A stretch of DNA of 64,000 nucleotides from Coprothermobacter platensis DSM 11748 (GCF_000378005.1 NZ_KB899040.1:1290972-1354971); one strand, 5' to 3'. Positions 1 through 9,010 are shown, counted from the first letter of the stretch. Numbers and translations are program-made. The notes: generated from the letters alone by a model not told the origin.

Positions 1-2
1 TC

Positions 3-308
3 CCAGTCTTTGCTAACGTTGTGCAAGCGTTCATGATTGGTTTGTACCTCTCAGCTATCTATGTAAGAAGCGAAAATCTGATAGCTCCATCGATCATCCA
101 TGGTGCAATAGATTTCGCGTCTTTCATTTTTTACGCCATCCTTTCGCCACAGGCTTTGTCTTCAATGATGGCAACTGCACAACCTGAAAATAACACCTCG
201 CCTATTGTTTCTTTTTTGGTACAGATGGCAATAACTGTTCCATTTTTAATGGCAGCCTTTTCAATGATGAAAAATGTGGGTAAGAAAATGCCAAAGGAGG
301 CAGTTTAA
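3..308 (+). CDS. CPBP-family intramembrane metalloprotease, C-terminal part
   Basis: The reading frame is open from the first bases, so the 5' part of the gene lies outside the window. The visible ~101 residues hold two or three hydrophobic segments and the motif pattern of the last conserved block of CPBP (Abi/CaaX-protease-like) membrane proteins: a small-residue helix with Asn-Val-Val-Gln followed by Gly-Leu-Tyr-Leu, then IIHGAIDF, in which the His is a predicted metal ligand. In this family the protein sits in the membrane and cleaves or processes peptides, in some cases bacteriocin-related. It ends in a Lys-rich cytoplasmic tail. Its substrate cannot be inferred. It converges with the next gene, only ~30 bases away. 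Confidence 0.6.
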   Translation, partial: PVFANVVQAFMIGLYLSAIYVRSENLIAPSIIHGAIDFASFIFYAILSPQALSSMMATAQPENNTSPIVSFLVQMAITVPFLMAAFSMMKNVGKKMPKEAV

Positions 309-338
309 CACCACCTCCTTTGGTTCACAAACCGGTAG

Positions 339-2351
339 TCACGCAGCTACAAGCTCAGAACCGATTCCTAAGCCCATGTACTGAAGTATGTCTGATGAAA
401 AATCACGATTTTCCAAAGCTATAACAGCTTGTTCCCACGTTAGGCAACCATTATCAAGTAAAGCTGCCAAACGTCTGAATAATTCCTGATCCCTCTGAGA
501 TGGTTTAGAGCCACCAGACAAACGCGTCATAATCGCCTTTTTTGTGGTATAGACTGTTTTCAGAGAACCTTTATCCGCAAATGTTTCTTCATAACGTGAA
601 GGGTCAGAAAAAGGTGTCTCTGCAACAACGTAAGTATCATCATATTTTAAGATGGGGCAAAACAAATTTTGTTCCATGTTCTGTTTATCGAACTGTTCTT
701 GAAAGTTGTCAAAAGCAGAAATATCACTCACGTAAAGCTTGTGCGTACTTGCAGCAAGCGCTTTAGCAAGCATCTCTTCTGTTACATAGCCTTTTTCAAG
801 AAGCACTTCGCCTAATCGTTTGTTTTCTTTGCGAGCGGTATTCAACGCATCACTCAATTTTGTAAAATCGATATACTGCTTTTCAAGTAACACATCACCC
901 AAATTTCTATAATAGCTATAAAGAACATGTTTCTCTAAGAACTCATGATCTGTTTTGTTCCACTTAATACCCTTTTGTTTTGATTTGCCACGGTTCATAC
1001 CGAACAAATACCAACCCCATGCACGCGCAGTCGCCATGAAGTTAATAAGATTACCCCAAACAAGCCTTATAGGTATGATAGGTGGGACTAAACATGCTAT
1101 GAAAGCACTTCTGAAACCATAGACACTGTAGATAGCGAGAGCTCTCATAAACTGTTTGTAAAGCATAACAACGGTCAATGAAACAGAAAGCCACCACGAA
1201 AACGACCACATAGGATATACAGCAGGTAAGCGAATAAATAGCGAAAGGATAAAGTAGACAAGAATAACATAAGCTGGAAGGACCAAGATGTTAATAAACT
1301 TACTCTTCCAATCCTTATAAAGAGCGAAACGCTGGATAAGGTTTAAACGTTCATCCTCCTTGGAAAAGATTTCAGTTATTTTCAAAGATTGCATGGTAAT
1401 ACCGTAGATCCAACGTGTTTTCTGCTTCACGGCCGCAGAAAAATTGCTCGGAAACAAACTTCGCGTAGTTATGTAATCATATCTAATTTTTCCGTTGTTC
1501 AGAAGGCGAGGAACTTTTTCTAAAACGTAATGCACCTGAAAACCGTTTTTTGCCAAGTCAATAGAAAACTTATAGTCTTCTGTTAGACTTCCTTCGGTAA
1601 ACAGTGGCTTATCCTTATAGAAAGACAGCACCCGACGGGAAATAACAAAACCCGTGCCTGCTGAAGGTACAACTGCTTGAGTGTCACTTCTCATCACCAT
1701 GTATCTAAAGTGATTTTCTGCGAACTCGTCAGCGTATGTCCCTGAAGTCAAATTAGATATGGAGAACACGTTTTTCCAGTTAGGTTTCTTCTGCAAAGGA
1801 AAAACTGGGAACTGTAAAGAATCGTACTGGTCGATTAGAAAATTCGTCATTTTGAGTTCATAAGGGTGAACAACATCTTCAGAATCATGCACAGTAATAG
1901 ATGCGAAACGGCAATGGTGTTCATCTTCAAATTGCTTGATAGACGTTATCATGTTGTTCAAATTCTGTGCTTTTGATGTGGGTCCGGGAACAGGGTTTAT
2001 AACCACATGGACATTTTCATATTTCTTGGACAATTTTTCCGCAACCGCTATAGTCGCATCATCATTCGGGTAGACACCTAAGAACACATGGTACATAGAT
2101 CTCGGATAATGCACAGTTGATATCATGTGGTCGATGACTTGCTCGATAACGTTATCTTCATGCCATGCGGCCACCATAACTGCCAGAAGCTTTGGTGGCA
2201 GATTATCCACCAGCTGCAATGGAAGTTTTTCTTCTTTATTGTGGCGTTTTCTTGTTAAGAAATATCCTATATCCCAAATTACATCATCAATGTTGAGAAT
2301 GATCATGCCCAACGCCACTATTAGCCCAAACACATAAACTGCTATACTCAT
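339..2351 (-). CDS. membrane GT2 glycosyltransferase with C-terminal MshEN-like tandem motif (NfrB-like)
   Basis: A 670-residue inner-membrane family 2 glycosyltransferase. An N-terminal membrane helix (about 5-30) precedes the GT2 catalytic domain, which has the DxE-type acidic motif in HDSEDVV, the acidic TEDYKF motif and the QKTRWIYG (QxxRW) motif usual in processive enzymes. Several membrane segments follow (about 345-455). The last ~190 residues resemble the GspE-N/MshEN domain: two tandem units, NLGDVLLEKQYID...LSDAL and RLGEVLLEKGYVT...LAKAL. This architecture resembles NfrB/BcsA-like transferases and suggests synthesis or export of a surface polysaccharide. In other proteins the MshEN unit binds cyclic-di-GMP; both copies here deviate from consensus. 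ATG start with a good GGAG upstream. The acceptor sugar is unknown. Confidence 0.75.
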   Translation of the reverse strand: MSIAVYVFGLIVALGMIILNIDDVIWDIGYFLTRKRHNKEEKLPLQLVDNLPPKLLAVMVAAWHEDNVIEQVIDHMISTVHYPRSMYHVFLGVYPNDDATIAVAEKLSKKYENVHVVINPVPGPTSKAQNLNNMITSIKQFEDEHHCRFASITVHDSEDVVHPYELKMTNFLIDQYDSLQFPVFPLQKKPNWKNVFSISNLTSGTYADEFAENHFRYMVMRSDTQAVVPSAGTGFVISRRVLSFYKDKPLFTEGSLTEDYKFSIDLAKNGFQVHYVLEKVPRLLNNGKIRYDYITTRSLFPSNFSAAVKQKTRWIYGITMQSLKITEIFSKEDERLNLIQRFALYKDWKSKFINILVLPAYVILVYFILSLFIRLPAVYPMWSFSWWLSVSLTVVMLYKQFMRALAIYSVYGFRSAFIACLVPPIIPIRLVWGNLINFMATARAWGWYLFGMNRGKSKQKGIKWNKTDHEFLEKHVLYSYYRNLGDVLLEKQYIDFTKLSDALNTARKENKRLGEVLLEKGYVTEEMLAKALAASTHKLYVSDISAFDNFQEQFDKQNMEQNLFCPILKYDDTYVVAETPFSDPSRYEETFADKGSLKTVYTTKKAIMTRLSGGSKPSQRDQELFRRLAALLDNGCLTWEQAVIALENRDFSSDILQYMGLGIGSELVAA

Positions 2352-2709
2352 TTTTTCTCCTTCAAGAACCTATTGCGTCTTAAATTGCTATGTGTGAGCG
2401 CCACTCGCTAAAGGTGATGCTCTTTAACTTCGAAACATTCGCTGGCTAATTATAAGCGAACCTCACCTACTTAATATTAACACAATAAGAAATTTTATAC
2501 AATAAAATACATATGACTTCATTGCAACCAAATGTAAGTTATTGCATCTGTTTTTATCCTTTTTTGCAACGGAATGTTAAGAACATATTTTTGCACAGAT
2601 AACAATGAATATCCTTTTTATGAATAACAACCTCCTCATAAGGCGTACGGCATAAGACGCTTCTTCCACTAAAATGTAATTGGGGATTTTGCCAAGGAGG
2701 TAGTTCAAT
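2352..2709. other. divergent intergenic region upstream of nrdD, with direct repeat
   Basis: This 358-base gap separates the divergent glycosyltransferase and nrdD genes. On the minus strand a TATAAT box (2454-2449) could serve the glycosyltransferase, but its -35 is poor. Toward nrdD there are two similar direct repeats of the form TTGCAACnnAATGT(T)AAG, at 2522-2538 and 2564-2581, 42 bp apart (about four helical turns). A further TTGCA lies at 2543. No NrdR-box consensus was recognised. nrdD has a strong AAGGAGG at 2694-2700. Confidence 0.35.
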
Positions 2710-4800
2710 ATGTTTGAAAGTATAAGGAAGAGAGACGGTCGTATTGTGCCTTTCGATGCACAAAGAATTACTCGCGCTATAACAAAAGCGGGAAAAGCTA
2801 CTGGCGAATTTTCTTCAGACATAGCAGAAAAACTAACATTGAAGGTATTGAGCGTAGCTCAAGAAGTGATAAAAGATGACATTCCGTCAGTTGAGCAGAT
2901 ACAGGATATTGTTGAAGAAGTGCTGATTGCATCTCCTTATCGCAAAACAGCCAAGGCATACATCATTTACCGAGAGGAACACAGCAAAATAAGGGAAATC
3001 GTTTCAAAAGCCAACTCCGATTTGGTAGACCAGTATTTAAAGCGCATCGATTGGCAGGTAAATGAAAACAGCAACATGTCTTTTTCACTGCAAGGATTGA
3101 ACAACTACATTTCTTCAGAAATCAGCAAGGTGTATTGGTTGAACAACATCTACCCGAGAGAAATTAAACAAGCACATGTAAACGGAGATTTACACATACA
3201 TGACCTGGGCACCCTTTCTGTTTATTGTGTGGGTTGGGACTTATCTGATTTATTGCGTTACGGGTTCAAAGGTGCAGATTCTGGAAAAGTGGAGAGTAAG
3301 CCAGCAAAACATTTTCGTAGCGCCTTGGGACAGGTAGTAAATTTCTTTTACACACTTCAGGGAGAAGCTGCAGGAGCTCAAGCTTTCTCAAATTTTGATA
3401 CACTGCTTGCTCCATTCATTCGGCATGACGGTCTTTCTTATCGGGATGTAAAGCAAGCTATGCAGGAATTCTTGTTCAATGTAAATGTGCCTACAAGGGT
3501 GGGCTTTCAAACGCCGTTCACAAACATAACGCTGGACCTGAACCCGCCAAAACATTTAGCGAATCAACCTGTCATCATTGGTGGTGAGTTTCAAGATAGC
3601 GTTTATGGAGAGTACCAGCAGGAAATGGACATGCTCAATAAAGCTTTCCTCGAAGTCATGCTCGAAGGTGATGCCAAAGGTAGACCATTTACCTTCCCCA
3701 TCCCCACATACAACATAACAAAAGATTTTGACTGGAACAACGAAAACATGCAGCTTCTTTGGGAAGTTACCGCAAAATATGGCATACCTTATTTCTCAAA
3801 CTTCATCAACTCGGACATGAAGCCTGAAGATGCACGAAGCATGTGTTGTAGGCTACGTCTGGACACAAGAAAGCTGGAAAGAAAAGGCGGTGGGCTTTTC
3901 GGTGCTAATCCAAAAACAGGAAGCATAGGTGTGGTCACCATAAATTTGCCTCGATTAGCTTTTCTTTCACAAAATGAAGAAGAATTCTTCTCTTCACTGG
4001 CAAAAATGATGGACTTGGCAAAAAACAGTTTAGAGATAAAAAGAAAAGTTCTGGAGCGATTTACAGAAGAAGGCCTTTATCCTTACACAAAGTTTTATCT
4101 AAAAGATGTAAAAAACACTTTTGGTGAATACTGGAAGAATCACTTTTCCACCATTGGTTTAATTGGTATGAATGAAGCATGTTTGAACCTAATTGGAACC
4201 GATATCGGCACAAGCGAAGGGAAGAACTTTGCATCAAAAGTTCTTGATTTCATGCGAGAGAGATTGGTGCAGTACCAAGAAGAAACATCCAACAATTACA
4301 ATTTGGAAGCCACACCAGCAGAAGGCACATCTTATCGTTTAGCTAAAATTGATAAGGAAAAATATCCAGATATCATATGTGCTAATGAAATGCAGTACAT
4401 AGAAGGTGCAGAACCATTCTACACAAACTCCTCTCAGCTACCTGTCAACTACACTGATGACATGTTTGAAGCCCTGGATTTGCAAGATGACCTTCAAACA
4501 AAATACACAGGCGGTACTGTGTTGCATCTCTTTGTAGGAGAACGCATATCCGATCCTGAAACGGTAAAACTATTAGTAAAGAGGATATGTGAGCAGTATC
4601 GCCTCCCCTATTTTACTTTGACACCCACCTTCAGCATATGCCCTACCCACGGTTACATTTCTGGAGAACATCACCAATGCCCAGAATGTGGTGCAGAAAG
4701 TGAAGTTTATTCACGCGTCGTGGGTTACTTGAGGCCTGTAAAACAATGGAATTACGGTAAAAAAGAAGAGTTTAAAATGAGGAAAACATTTAAGGTTTAG
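2710..4800 (+). CDS. nrdD: anaerobic (class III) ribonucleoside-triphosphate reductase
   Basis: The oxygen-independent glycyl-radical enzyme that reduces ribonucleoside triphosphates to dNTPs for DNA synthesis. At 696 residues it is close to the family's usual length. An N-terminal ATP-cone (residues ~1-95, starting FESIRKRDGRIVPFD) gives allosteric control. The catalytic barrel follows, then a zinc-type Cys set near the C terminus (SICPTHGYI...CPECG), and the glycyl-radical loop RVVGYLRPVKQWN with the radical Gly ~26 residues from the end. An AAGGAGG lies ten bases before the ATG. The activase gene follows after 16 bases, so the pair is almost certainly co-transcribed. It implies growth without oxygen. 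Confidence 0.95.
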   Translation: MFESIRKRDGRIVPFDAQRITRAITKAGKATGEFSSDIAEKLTLKVLSVAQEVIKDDIPSVEQIQDIVEEVLIASPYRKTAKAYIIYREEHSKIREIVSKANSDLVDQYLKRIDWQVNENSNMSFSLQGLNNYISSEISKVYWLNNIYPREIKQAHVNGDLHIHDLGTLSVYCVGWDLSDLLRYGFKGADSGKVESKPAKHFRSALGQVVNFFYTLQGEAAGAQAFSNFDTLLAPFIRHDGLSYRDVKQAMQEFLFNVNVPTRVGFQTPFTNITLDLNPPKHLANQPVIIGGEFQDSVYGEYQQEMDMLNKAFLEVMLEGDAKGRPFTFPIPTYNITKDFDWNNENMQLLWEVTAKYGIPYFSNFINSDMKPEDARSMCCRLRLDTRKLERKGGGLFGANPKTGSIGVVTINLPRLAFLSQNEEEFFSSLAKMMDLAKNSLEIKRKVLERFTEEGLYPYTKFYLKDVKNTFGEYWKNHFSTIGLIGMNEACLNLIGTDIGTSEGKNFASKVLDFMRERLVQYQEETSNNYNLEATPAEGTSYRLAKIDKEKYPDIICANEMQYIEGAEPFYTNSSQLPVNYTDDMFEALDLQDDLQTKYTGGTVLHLFVGERISDPETVKLLVKRICEQYRLPYFTLTPTFSICPTHGYISGEHHQCPECGAESEVYSRVVGYLRPVKQWNYGKKEEFKMRKTFKV

Positions 4801-4816
4801 AGGAAAACGCAGAAGA

Positions 4817-5509
4817 ATGGTTATAGGCGGCTTACAAAGGTTTTCTCTCATTGATTTTCCAGGCAAAATCAGTGCCATCATCTTTACATTAGGCTGTAAT
4901 TTTCGCTGCCCTTATTGCCATAACCCAGAACTTGTGGATCCGAAACAGTATGCTGAAACACTCCAACAAGACAATGTAATGGACTTCCTTAAAAGTAGGA
5001 CAGGGAAGCTTGATGCTGTGGTTATCAGTGGCGGAGAGCCCACATTGCATGCAGACCTACCAGATTTTGTACAGCGTATAAAAGCCATGGGATTTTTGGT
5101 AAAGCTTGATACCAACGGTACTAATCCAGATCTTTTAGAGGAATTGATTTCTCGAAAACTATTGGACTACGTTGCCATGGATATAAAAGCTCCGTTATGT
5201 AAGTATGAAGAGATTGCAAGAGTCCCTGTGAACATGGATGCCATAACCCAGAGCATAGAACTCTTGAAGCATGCTCTGATACCTCACGAATTTAGGACAA
5301 CCATCGACAAAAGTTTGCTAACGACAAAAGACATAATAGACATGGCAGCACTTTTGCAAGGTGAAGAACTTTATATTCTACAGCAATGCGTGACCTCAAA
5401 AGTACTGGACAAAGCGTTTATGGAGAATTCAAAACCTTATGACGATAGGCAGCTCGATAATGTGGTAACACAAGCACAGAAGTATGTAAAGCGCTGCTTC
5501 GTACGTTAA
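4817..5509 (+). CDS. nrdG: anaerobic ribonucleotide reductase activating protein (radical SAM)
   Basis: A 230-residue radical-SAM protein expected to install the glycyl radical on the preceding NrdD. The N terminus (GGLQRFSLIDFPGK) is typical of this activase subfamily. The cluster motif CNFRCPYCHNPE gives the CxxxCxxC ligands of the [4Fe-4S] cluster at residues ~27-34. A GGE motif (VISGGEPTL) contacts the SAM amino group. It is longer than E. coli NrdG and belongs to the pyruvate-formate-lyase-activase-like branch common in anaerobes. It lies 16 bases behind nrdD and is followed by a strong terminator, which marks a two-gene operon. Confidence 0.9.
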   Translation: MVIGGLQRFSLIDFPGKISAIIFTLGCNFRCPYCHNPELVDPKQYAETLQQDNVMDFLKSRTGKLDAVVISGGEPTLHADLPDFVQRIKAMGFLVKLDTNGTNPDLLEELISRKLLDYVAMDIKAPLCKYEEIARVPVNMDAITQSIELLKHALIPHEFRTTIDKSLLTTKDIIDMAALLQGEELYILQQCVTSKVLDKAFMENSKPYDDRQLDNVVTQAQKYVKRCFVR

Positions 5510-5517
5510 TTCCAGCC

Positions 5518-5558
5518 ACAAGAAGGGAGTTTGCTCAAACGGGCAGACCCCTTCTTGT
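5518..5558 (+). terminator. intrinsic terminator of nrdDG
   Basis: The ten-base arm ACAAGAAGGG (5518-5527) pairs perfectly with CCCTTCTTGT (5549-5558), followed by a T-rich stretch. It lies nine bases after the nrdG stop. Confidence 0.85.
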
Positions 5559-5665
5559 TTTAGGTCAATGTTAACAATGCATATGCACAAAACGTGTGAA
5601 AACCATTATATACAAGCAAATATCAGGCATTACGCTATACAGCAATGTGCATAGGTAATGTGTTT

Positions 5666-5694
5666 TTGCACGATGTTATCAACAATTCTATGAT
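5666..5694 (+). promoter_or_regulatory. sigma-A type promoter for the ABC exporter pair
   Basis: TTGCAC (5666-5671) and TATGAT (5689-5694) are separated by exactly 17 bases, ~55 bases before the TTG start of the ATPase gene, whose Shine-Dalgarno is GGGGAGG at 5734-5740. Confidence 0.55.
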
Positions 5695-5749
5695 AATATT
5701 GTGGCTATTGGTACTATTGAATGCATGAATTACGGGGAGGAACACAGCG

Positions 5750-6493
5750 TTGATTGAGCTTATGGAAGTTACAAAAGTTTATAAGGGCGGGGTTAAAGCC
5801 GTGGACAATTTGAACTTTAGCGTCAATTCAGGAGAACTGTTCGGTTTTATCGGCCCTAATGGAGCTGGTAAAACTACTACCATTAAGATGATGGTGGGCT
5901 TGTTGGAGCCGACCTCCGGTTCCGTAAAGATAGATGGCTACGATGTAAAGACAAATCCGCTGGACGTCAAGAAACGCATTGCTTACGTACCTGATGATCC
6001 TAATGTGTATGAAAAATTGACAGGTCTTGAATACTTGAACTTCATAGCCGATGTTTATAATGTCCCATCCACCGTTCGTAAAGAACGCATGGAACGGTTG
6101 CTGAATGTTTTTGAAATGACCAGTTCCGTTGGTAGCTTGATAGAAAGCTACTCCCATGGCATGCGCCAAAAAATCATCCTCATTGGCGCTTTACTGCACG
6201 ATCCATCGGTATGGATTCTTGATGAACCCATGGTGGGATTGGATCCACGAGCAGCATTTGAGCTTAAAACCATGATGCGAGAACATTGCGAACAAGGTCA
6301 TACCGTATTCTTCTCTACACATGTTCTTGAAGTTGCAGAAAAACTTTGTGATCGCATTGGCATTATCGATAAAGGGCACCTAATAGCCTGTGGAACATTA
6401 GACGAGCTCAGACACGGGCAGCAAAATGAATCATTGGAGCAATTATTCCTGCAGCTTACCGACGCAACAGCGGAGGGAACCGAAAGTGAATAG
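5750..6493 (+). CDS. ABC transporter ATP-binding protein
   Basis: A 247-residue cytoplasmic ATPase of the ABC-2/multidrug-exporter type. Walker A GPNGAGKTTT lies near residue 35, the signature loop YSHGMRQK near 133, Walker B WILDEPMVGLD near 155, and the switch His in STHVLE. It starts at TTG behind a strong GGGGAGG. The permease gene overlaps its last eight bases, so the two make one exporter. The cargo is unknown. Its signature sequence (SHGMRQ rather than SGGQ) is common in the ABC-2 export group. Confidence 0.9.
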   Translation: MIELMEVTKVYKGGVKAVDNLNFSVNSGELFGFIGPNGAGKTTTIKMMVGLLEPTSGSVKIDGYDVKTNPLDVKKRIAYVPDDPNVYEKLTGLEYLNFIADVYNVPSTVRKERMERLLNVFEMTSSVGSLIESYSHGMRQKIILIGALLHDPSVWILDEPMVGLDPRAAFELKTMMREHCEQGHTVFFSTHVLEVAEKLCDRIGIIDKGHLIACGTLDELRHGQQNESLEQLFLQLTDATAEGTESE

Positions 6494-8159
6494 TAGAGCA
6501 TTCTTCGCTTTACTAAAAACACAGTTCAAAATACAGTTCAATCTTTCTGCACTTGTCTACAAGGCAAGTCGGGATAAGCGCGCTTTGTTTCAAACAGTTT
6601 CAACTACGTTAGTTTTGCTTGTTTTGCTCTTTGTTTTCTTCGGTTTTTTCTCAACGATGTTCAACGCCATCATAAAAGCGGGCTCTATCATAGGCCAGCC
6701 ACAGTTGGTTTTGGTAGTAGCCCTTCTTTGTGTGCAGCTACTTGAATTAGTCGTAGGCGTTAGTACTATGATGAGTACGTTCTATTATGCTCAAGATTTG
6801 CCAATGCTTATTACATTGCCTTTTAAACCATGGCAGGTCATTGCATCAAAATTTATAGTCGCATTAGCTACCGAGTACATCATAGCTGTTCCCATCTTGG
6901 CAGCAGGAGTGGGTTTGTATGCTTATTACGTAAACGTGGGTGTAACGTACTGGATAGCTGCAATCTTTGTGACATTGACAGCTCCTCTTCTTCCGCTTTC
7001 CATAGCAGCACTTATCGTTCTGGTGCTCATGCGTTTCGTAAACTTGACAAAAAGCAGATCATTCTTTACCGTTTTAGGTAGTATATTTGGTGCAGCTATT
7101 GGTATAGGCGTACAAGTAATTTCGCAACGTTTAAGCAACACCGCAAATGCCGCTGAAATTCTATCAGGGCATTTAAGCTTGGTAAAAGTAGTTGGCTCTG
7201 CATTCCCTCCAGCCTTGTGGGGTGCAAACAGCATGTTTTTAGGCGGCGTACAAAGTTTACTTTATCTAATTCTTTTTCTCGCTGTATCATGTGCTGGTTT
7301 TGTATGCGTGCTTGCTATTTCAGAAAAATTGTTCTACAAGGCCGCTTTAGCGGGTATGGAATCGACAGCATCCAGACGACGGCTCTCCCCTAACCAGATT
7401 TCAAAAGCTGCTGCAAGAACAAGGAGCCACACTATGGCACTTCTCTTAAAAGAATGGAAGCTGTTTTGGCGCACACCTATGTTTGTCGCCAACGGTTTGA
7501 CAACGTTTATCATTATTCCTATAGCCTTCATCGTGCCCATGCTCACATCATCTGGAGGTGGGACGAACGGTCTATTAGCTTTTGCTAATACGCCTGAAAC
7601 AAACTTCATTCTAAACCTGATACTGTCAGCAATGTTCTTGTTTAGCACATCCATGAGTTCCATAAGCTACACAGCCTTCAGTCGCGAAGGCAATACTTTT
7701 TGGATGTCACTTATCCTGCCGGTGGACAAAAAAGAACAGGTAAACGCCAAGTTGATGAACTGCCTCATAATAACGTCAGTGTTGTTTTCATTAATGTTGA
7801 TTCTCTTTTGTTTCTTCTTCAAACGCACTTTTTCGGATGCCCTCATGATAATACTTGTATCCGTACCGCCTCTCATCGCATCTTCATGTGTGGAAATGTC
7901 TATCGATGCGTTAATGCCGCATTTCAATTGGGTAACACCACAAGAACTCTTCAAACGATCTGGTTTGACCAGTTTTATCATGCTTCTGGCTTTTGTACCT
8001 CTTGCTTTAATGGTTCTTGTGGCCGTGTTTTTGATAAAGTCACACATAAATGTCACCTTTTCCTACATAATTCTTTTAGCTTTTGGCATCATGCTGGCAA
8101 TAGTTACATATCGGCTTTTACTTTCCATAGCAAGGAAGCTTTACGCTTCATATGAGTAG
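6486..8159 (+). CDS. ABC transporter permease, large membrane subunit
   Basis: A ~557-residue polytopic membrane protein, with about twelve hydrophobic segments by eye in two similar halves joined by a basic cytoplasmic loop near residues 300-330 (SRRRLSPNQ). The start was set at GTG 6486, because GGAGGG lies nine bases upstream and the position overlaps the ATPase stop; the longer in-frame start would lie deep inside the ATPase gene. It pairs with the upstream ATPase as a full-length exporter permease of the type that has two fused halves. Substrate not inferable. Confidence 0.85.
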   Translation: MNSRAFFALLKTQFKIQFNLSALVYKASRDKRALFQTVSTTLVLLVLLFVFFGFFSTMFNAIIKAGSIIGQPQLVLVVALLCVQLLELVVGVSTMMSTFYYAQDLPMLITLPFKPWQVIASKFIVALATEYIIAVPILAAGVGLYAYYVNVGVTYWIAAIFVTLTAPLLPLSIAALIVLVLMRFVNLTKSRSFFTVLGSIFGAAIGIGVQVISQRLSNTANAAEILSGHLSLVKVVGSAFPPALWGANSMFLGGVQSLLYLILFLAVSCAGFVCVLAISEKLFYKAALAGMESTASRRRLSPNQISKAAARTRSHTMALLLKEWKLFWRTPMFVANGLTTFIIIPIAFIVPMLTSSGGGTNGLLAFANTPETNFILNLILSAMFLFSTSMSSISYTAFSREGNTFWMSLILPVDKKEQVNAKLMNCLIITSVLFSLMLILFCFFFKRTFSDALMIILVSVPPLIASSCVEMSIDALMPHFNWVTPQELFKRSGLTSFIMLLAFVPLALMVLVAVFLIKSHINVTFSYIILLAFGIMLAIVTYRLLLSIARKLYASYE

Positions 8160-8180
8160 CGAAGAAAAGAAAGGATATCA

Positions 8181-8209
8181 TTGCAGTCGTAGGCAGACCA
8201 TGTTATACT
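8181..8209 (+). promoter_or_regulatory. strong extended -10 promoter of the methionine operon
   Basis: TTGCAG (8181-8186), a 17-base spacer ending in TGT, and TATACT (8204-8209): a near-consensus -35, an extended -10 TG and a good -10. Transcription would start near 8216, giving a leader of about 230 nt before the first gene. Confidence 0.75.
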
Positions 8210-8215
8210 AATCAG

Positions 8216-8396
8216 AACATTATGAATATGCAAACGCCGAACATCAAACGTATAGAAATCTCGGATTTCTATCTTTTTAGCACGTCTATGATAATGTGCG
8301 GCAACGCCCTGGGAGGTGCTCCGGGCGTGTAACATGCGCGCACTTGGAGATACCAAAAGGGGCGTTCTCTACCTTTGAGAGAACGCCCCTTTTTTA
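8216..8396 (+). promoter_or_regulatory. structured leader with mutually exclusive hairpins (candidate riboswitch/attenuator)
   Basis: The leader between promoter and first gene contains three notable elements. First, a 9-bp hairpin at 8252-8272 (TAGAAATC/GATTTCTA, TCG loop) is followed by TTTTT. Second, a hairpin pairs ACGCCC (8304-8309) with GGGCGT (8323-8328). Third, a strong terminator lies at 8359-8395. The terminator stem contains GGGCGT (8360-8365) and ACGCCC (8383-8388) again. AACGCCC at 8303-8309 can therefore pair instead with GGGCGTT at 8360-8366 and open the terminator. This is the logic of transcription attenuation. The core does not match the SAM-I, SAM-II, cobalamin, THF or T-box consensus I know. 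Confidence 0.6.
8359..8395 (+). terminator. regulated intrinsic terminator in the methionine leader
   Basis: The arm GGGGCGTTCTCT (8359-8370) pairs with AGAGAACGCCCC (8378-8389) around a seven-base loop, followed by six T residues. It lies ~50 bases upstream of the first gene of the operon, so read-through must be possible for the genes to be expressed. Confidence 0.85.
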
Positions 8397-8446
8397 TTAG
8401 CCAAAAATCTCCAAGGAAATCATCAGAAGAAAGGAGAAAAAAGCAA

Positions 8447-9010
8447 TTGGCACAGGTGTTCCGACCAGAAAAAGTTAACTGTATGCCTGACAAGAAAATA
8501 TTTCTTGCCAGAGCCGGTGCACGCTATAGCATGCTTGTAAAGGAACATGGTTTTATGCAGCGCGTGAACGCTCTATTCCTGCAAGCATTGTCTCAGATAG
8601 GCCCCCTTGTATTTCACACCACTGTAAGCATTGACCAATTACCTAACAAAGTTGTCCCCAGAGTATTTGACGGAGCCAAGAGTGCAACAGTGTTTTTGTC
8701 AACCTTAGGAGAGAGCATAGACCAGCTTATAAACAACTATGTAAACCAAGGGCAAACCTTCGAAGCCATGATATTGGACGCATGGGCGTCAGAATCGCTG
8801 GAAACACTCAATGAAACCTTTGACCACAAGCTCAGAGAAACCTTCGGCGAAGGCACTATGAGGTTTTCCCCTGGCTACGGAGAAATAGACGTACGGATGA
8901 ACAAATACATAGTAAAGGAGCTGCTGAATGTGGAGCAGATAACAGTGCTGGACAGCGGAGAAATGGTACCACGCAAGACAACAACATGCATGATCGGGTG
9001 GTACAAATGA
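8447..9010 (+). CDS. stand-alone MetH reactivation (activation-domain) protein
   Basis: A ~187-residue protein similar to the C-terminal activation domain of cobalamin-dependent methionine synthase, which binds SAM and helps reductively remethylate cob(II)alamin. The signature RFSPGYGE (near residue 143) matches the SAM-binding RxxxGY motif of that domain. The start was set at TTG 8447, because AAGGAG lies ten bases upstream; the longer in-frame start would fall inside the terminator hairpin. The next gene, metH, lacks this domain and overlaps the stop codon (ATGA), so the two polypeptides together rebuild a full MetH. Split MetH enzymes of this type are common in anaerobes. Confidence 0.85.
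   Translation: MAQVFRPEKVNCMPDKKIFLARAGARYSMLVKEHGFMQRVNALFLQALSQIGPLVFHTTVSIDQLPNKVVPRVFDGAKSATVFLSTLGESIDQLINNYVNQGQTFEAMILDAWASESLETLNETFDHKLRETFGEGTMRFSPGYGEIDVRMNKYIVKELLNVEQITVLDSGEMVPRKTTTCMIGWYK

Noticed and set aside
7667..8056. Long antisense frames inside the ABC permease and other genes
   Set aside because: They are shadows of confidently assigned genes, with no ribosome-binding site and no domain pattern.
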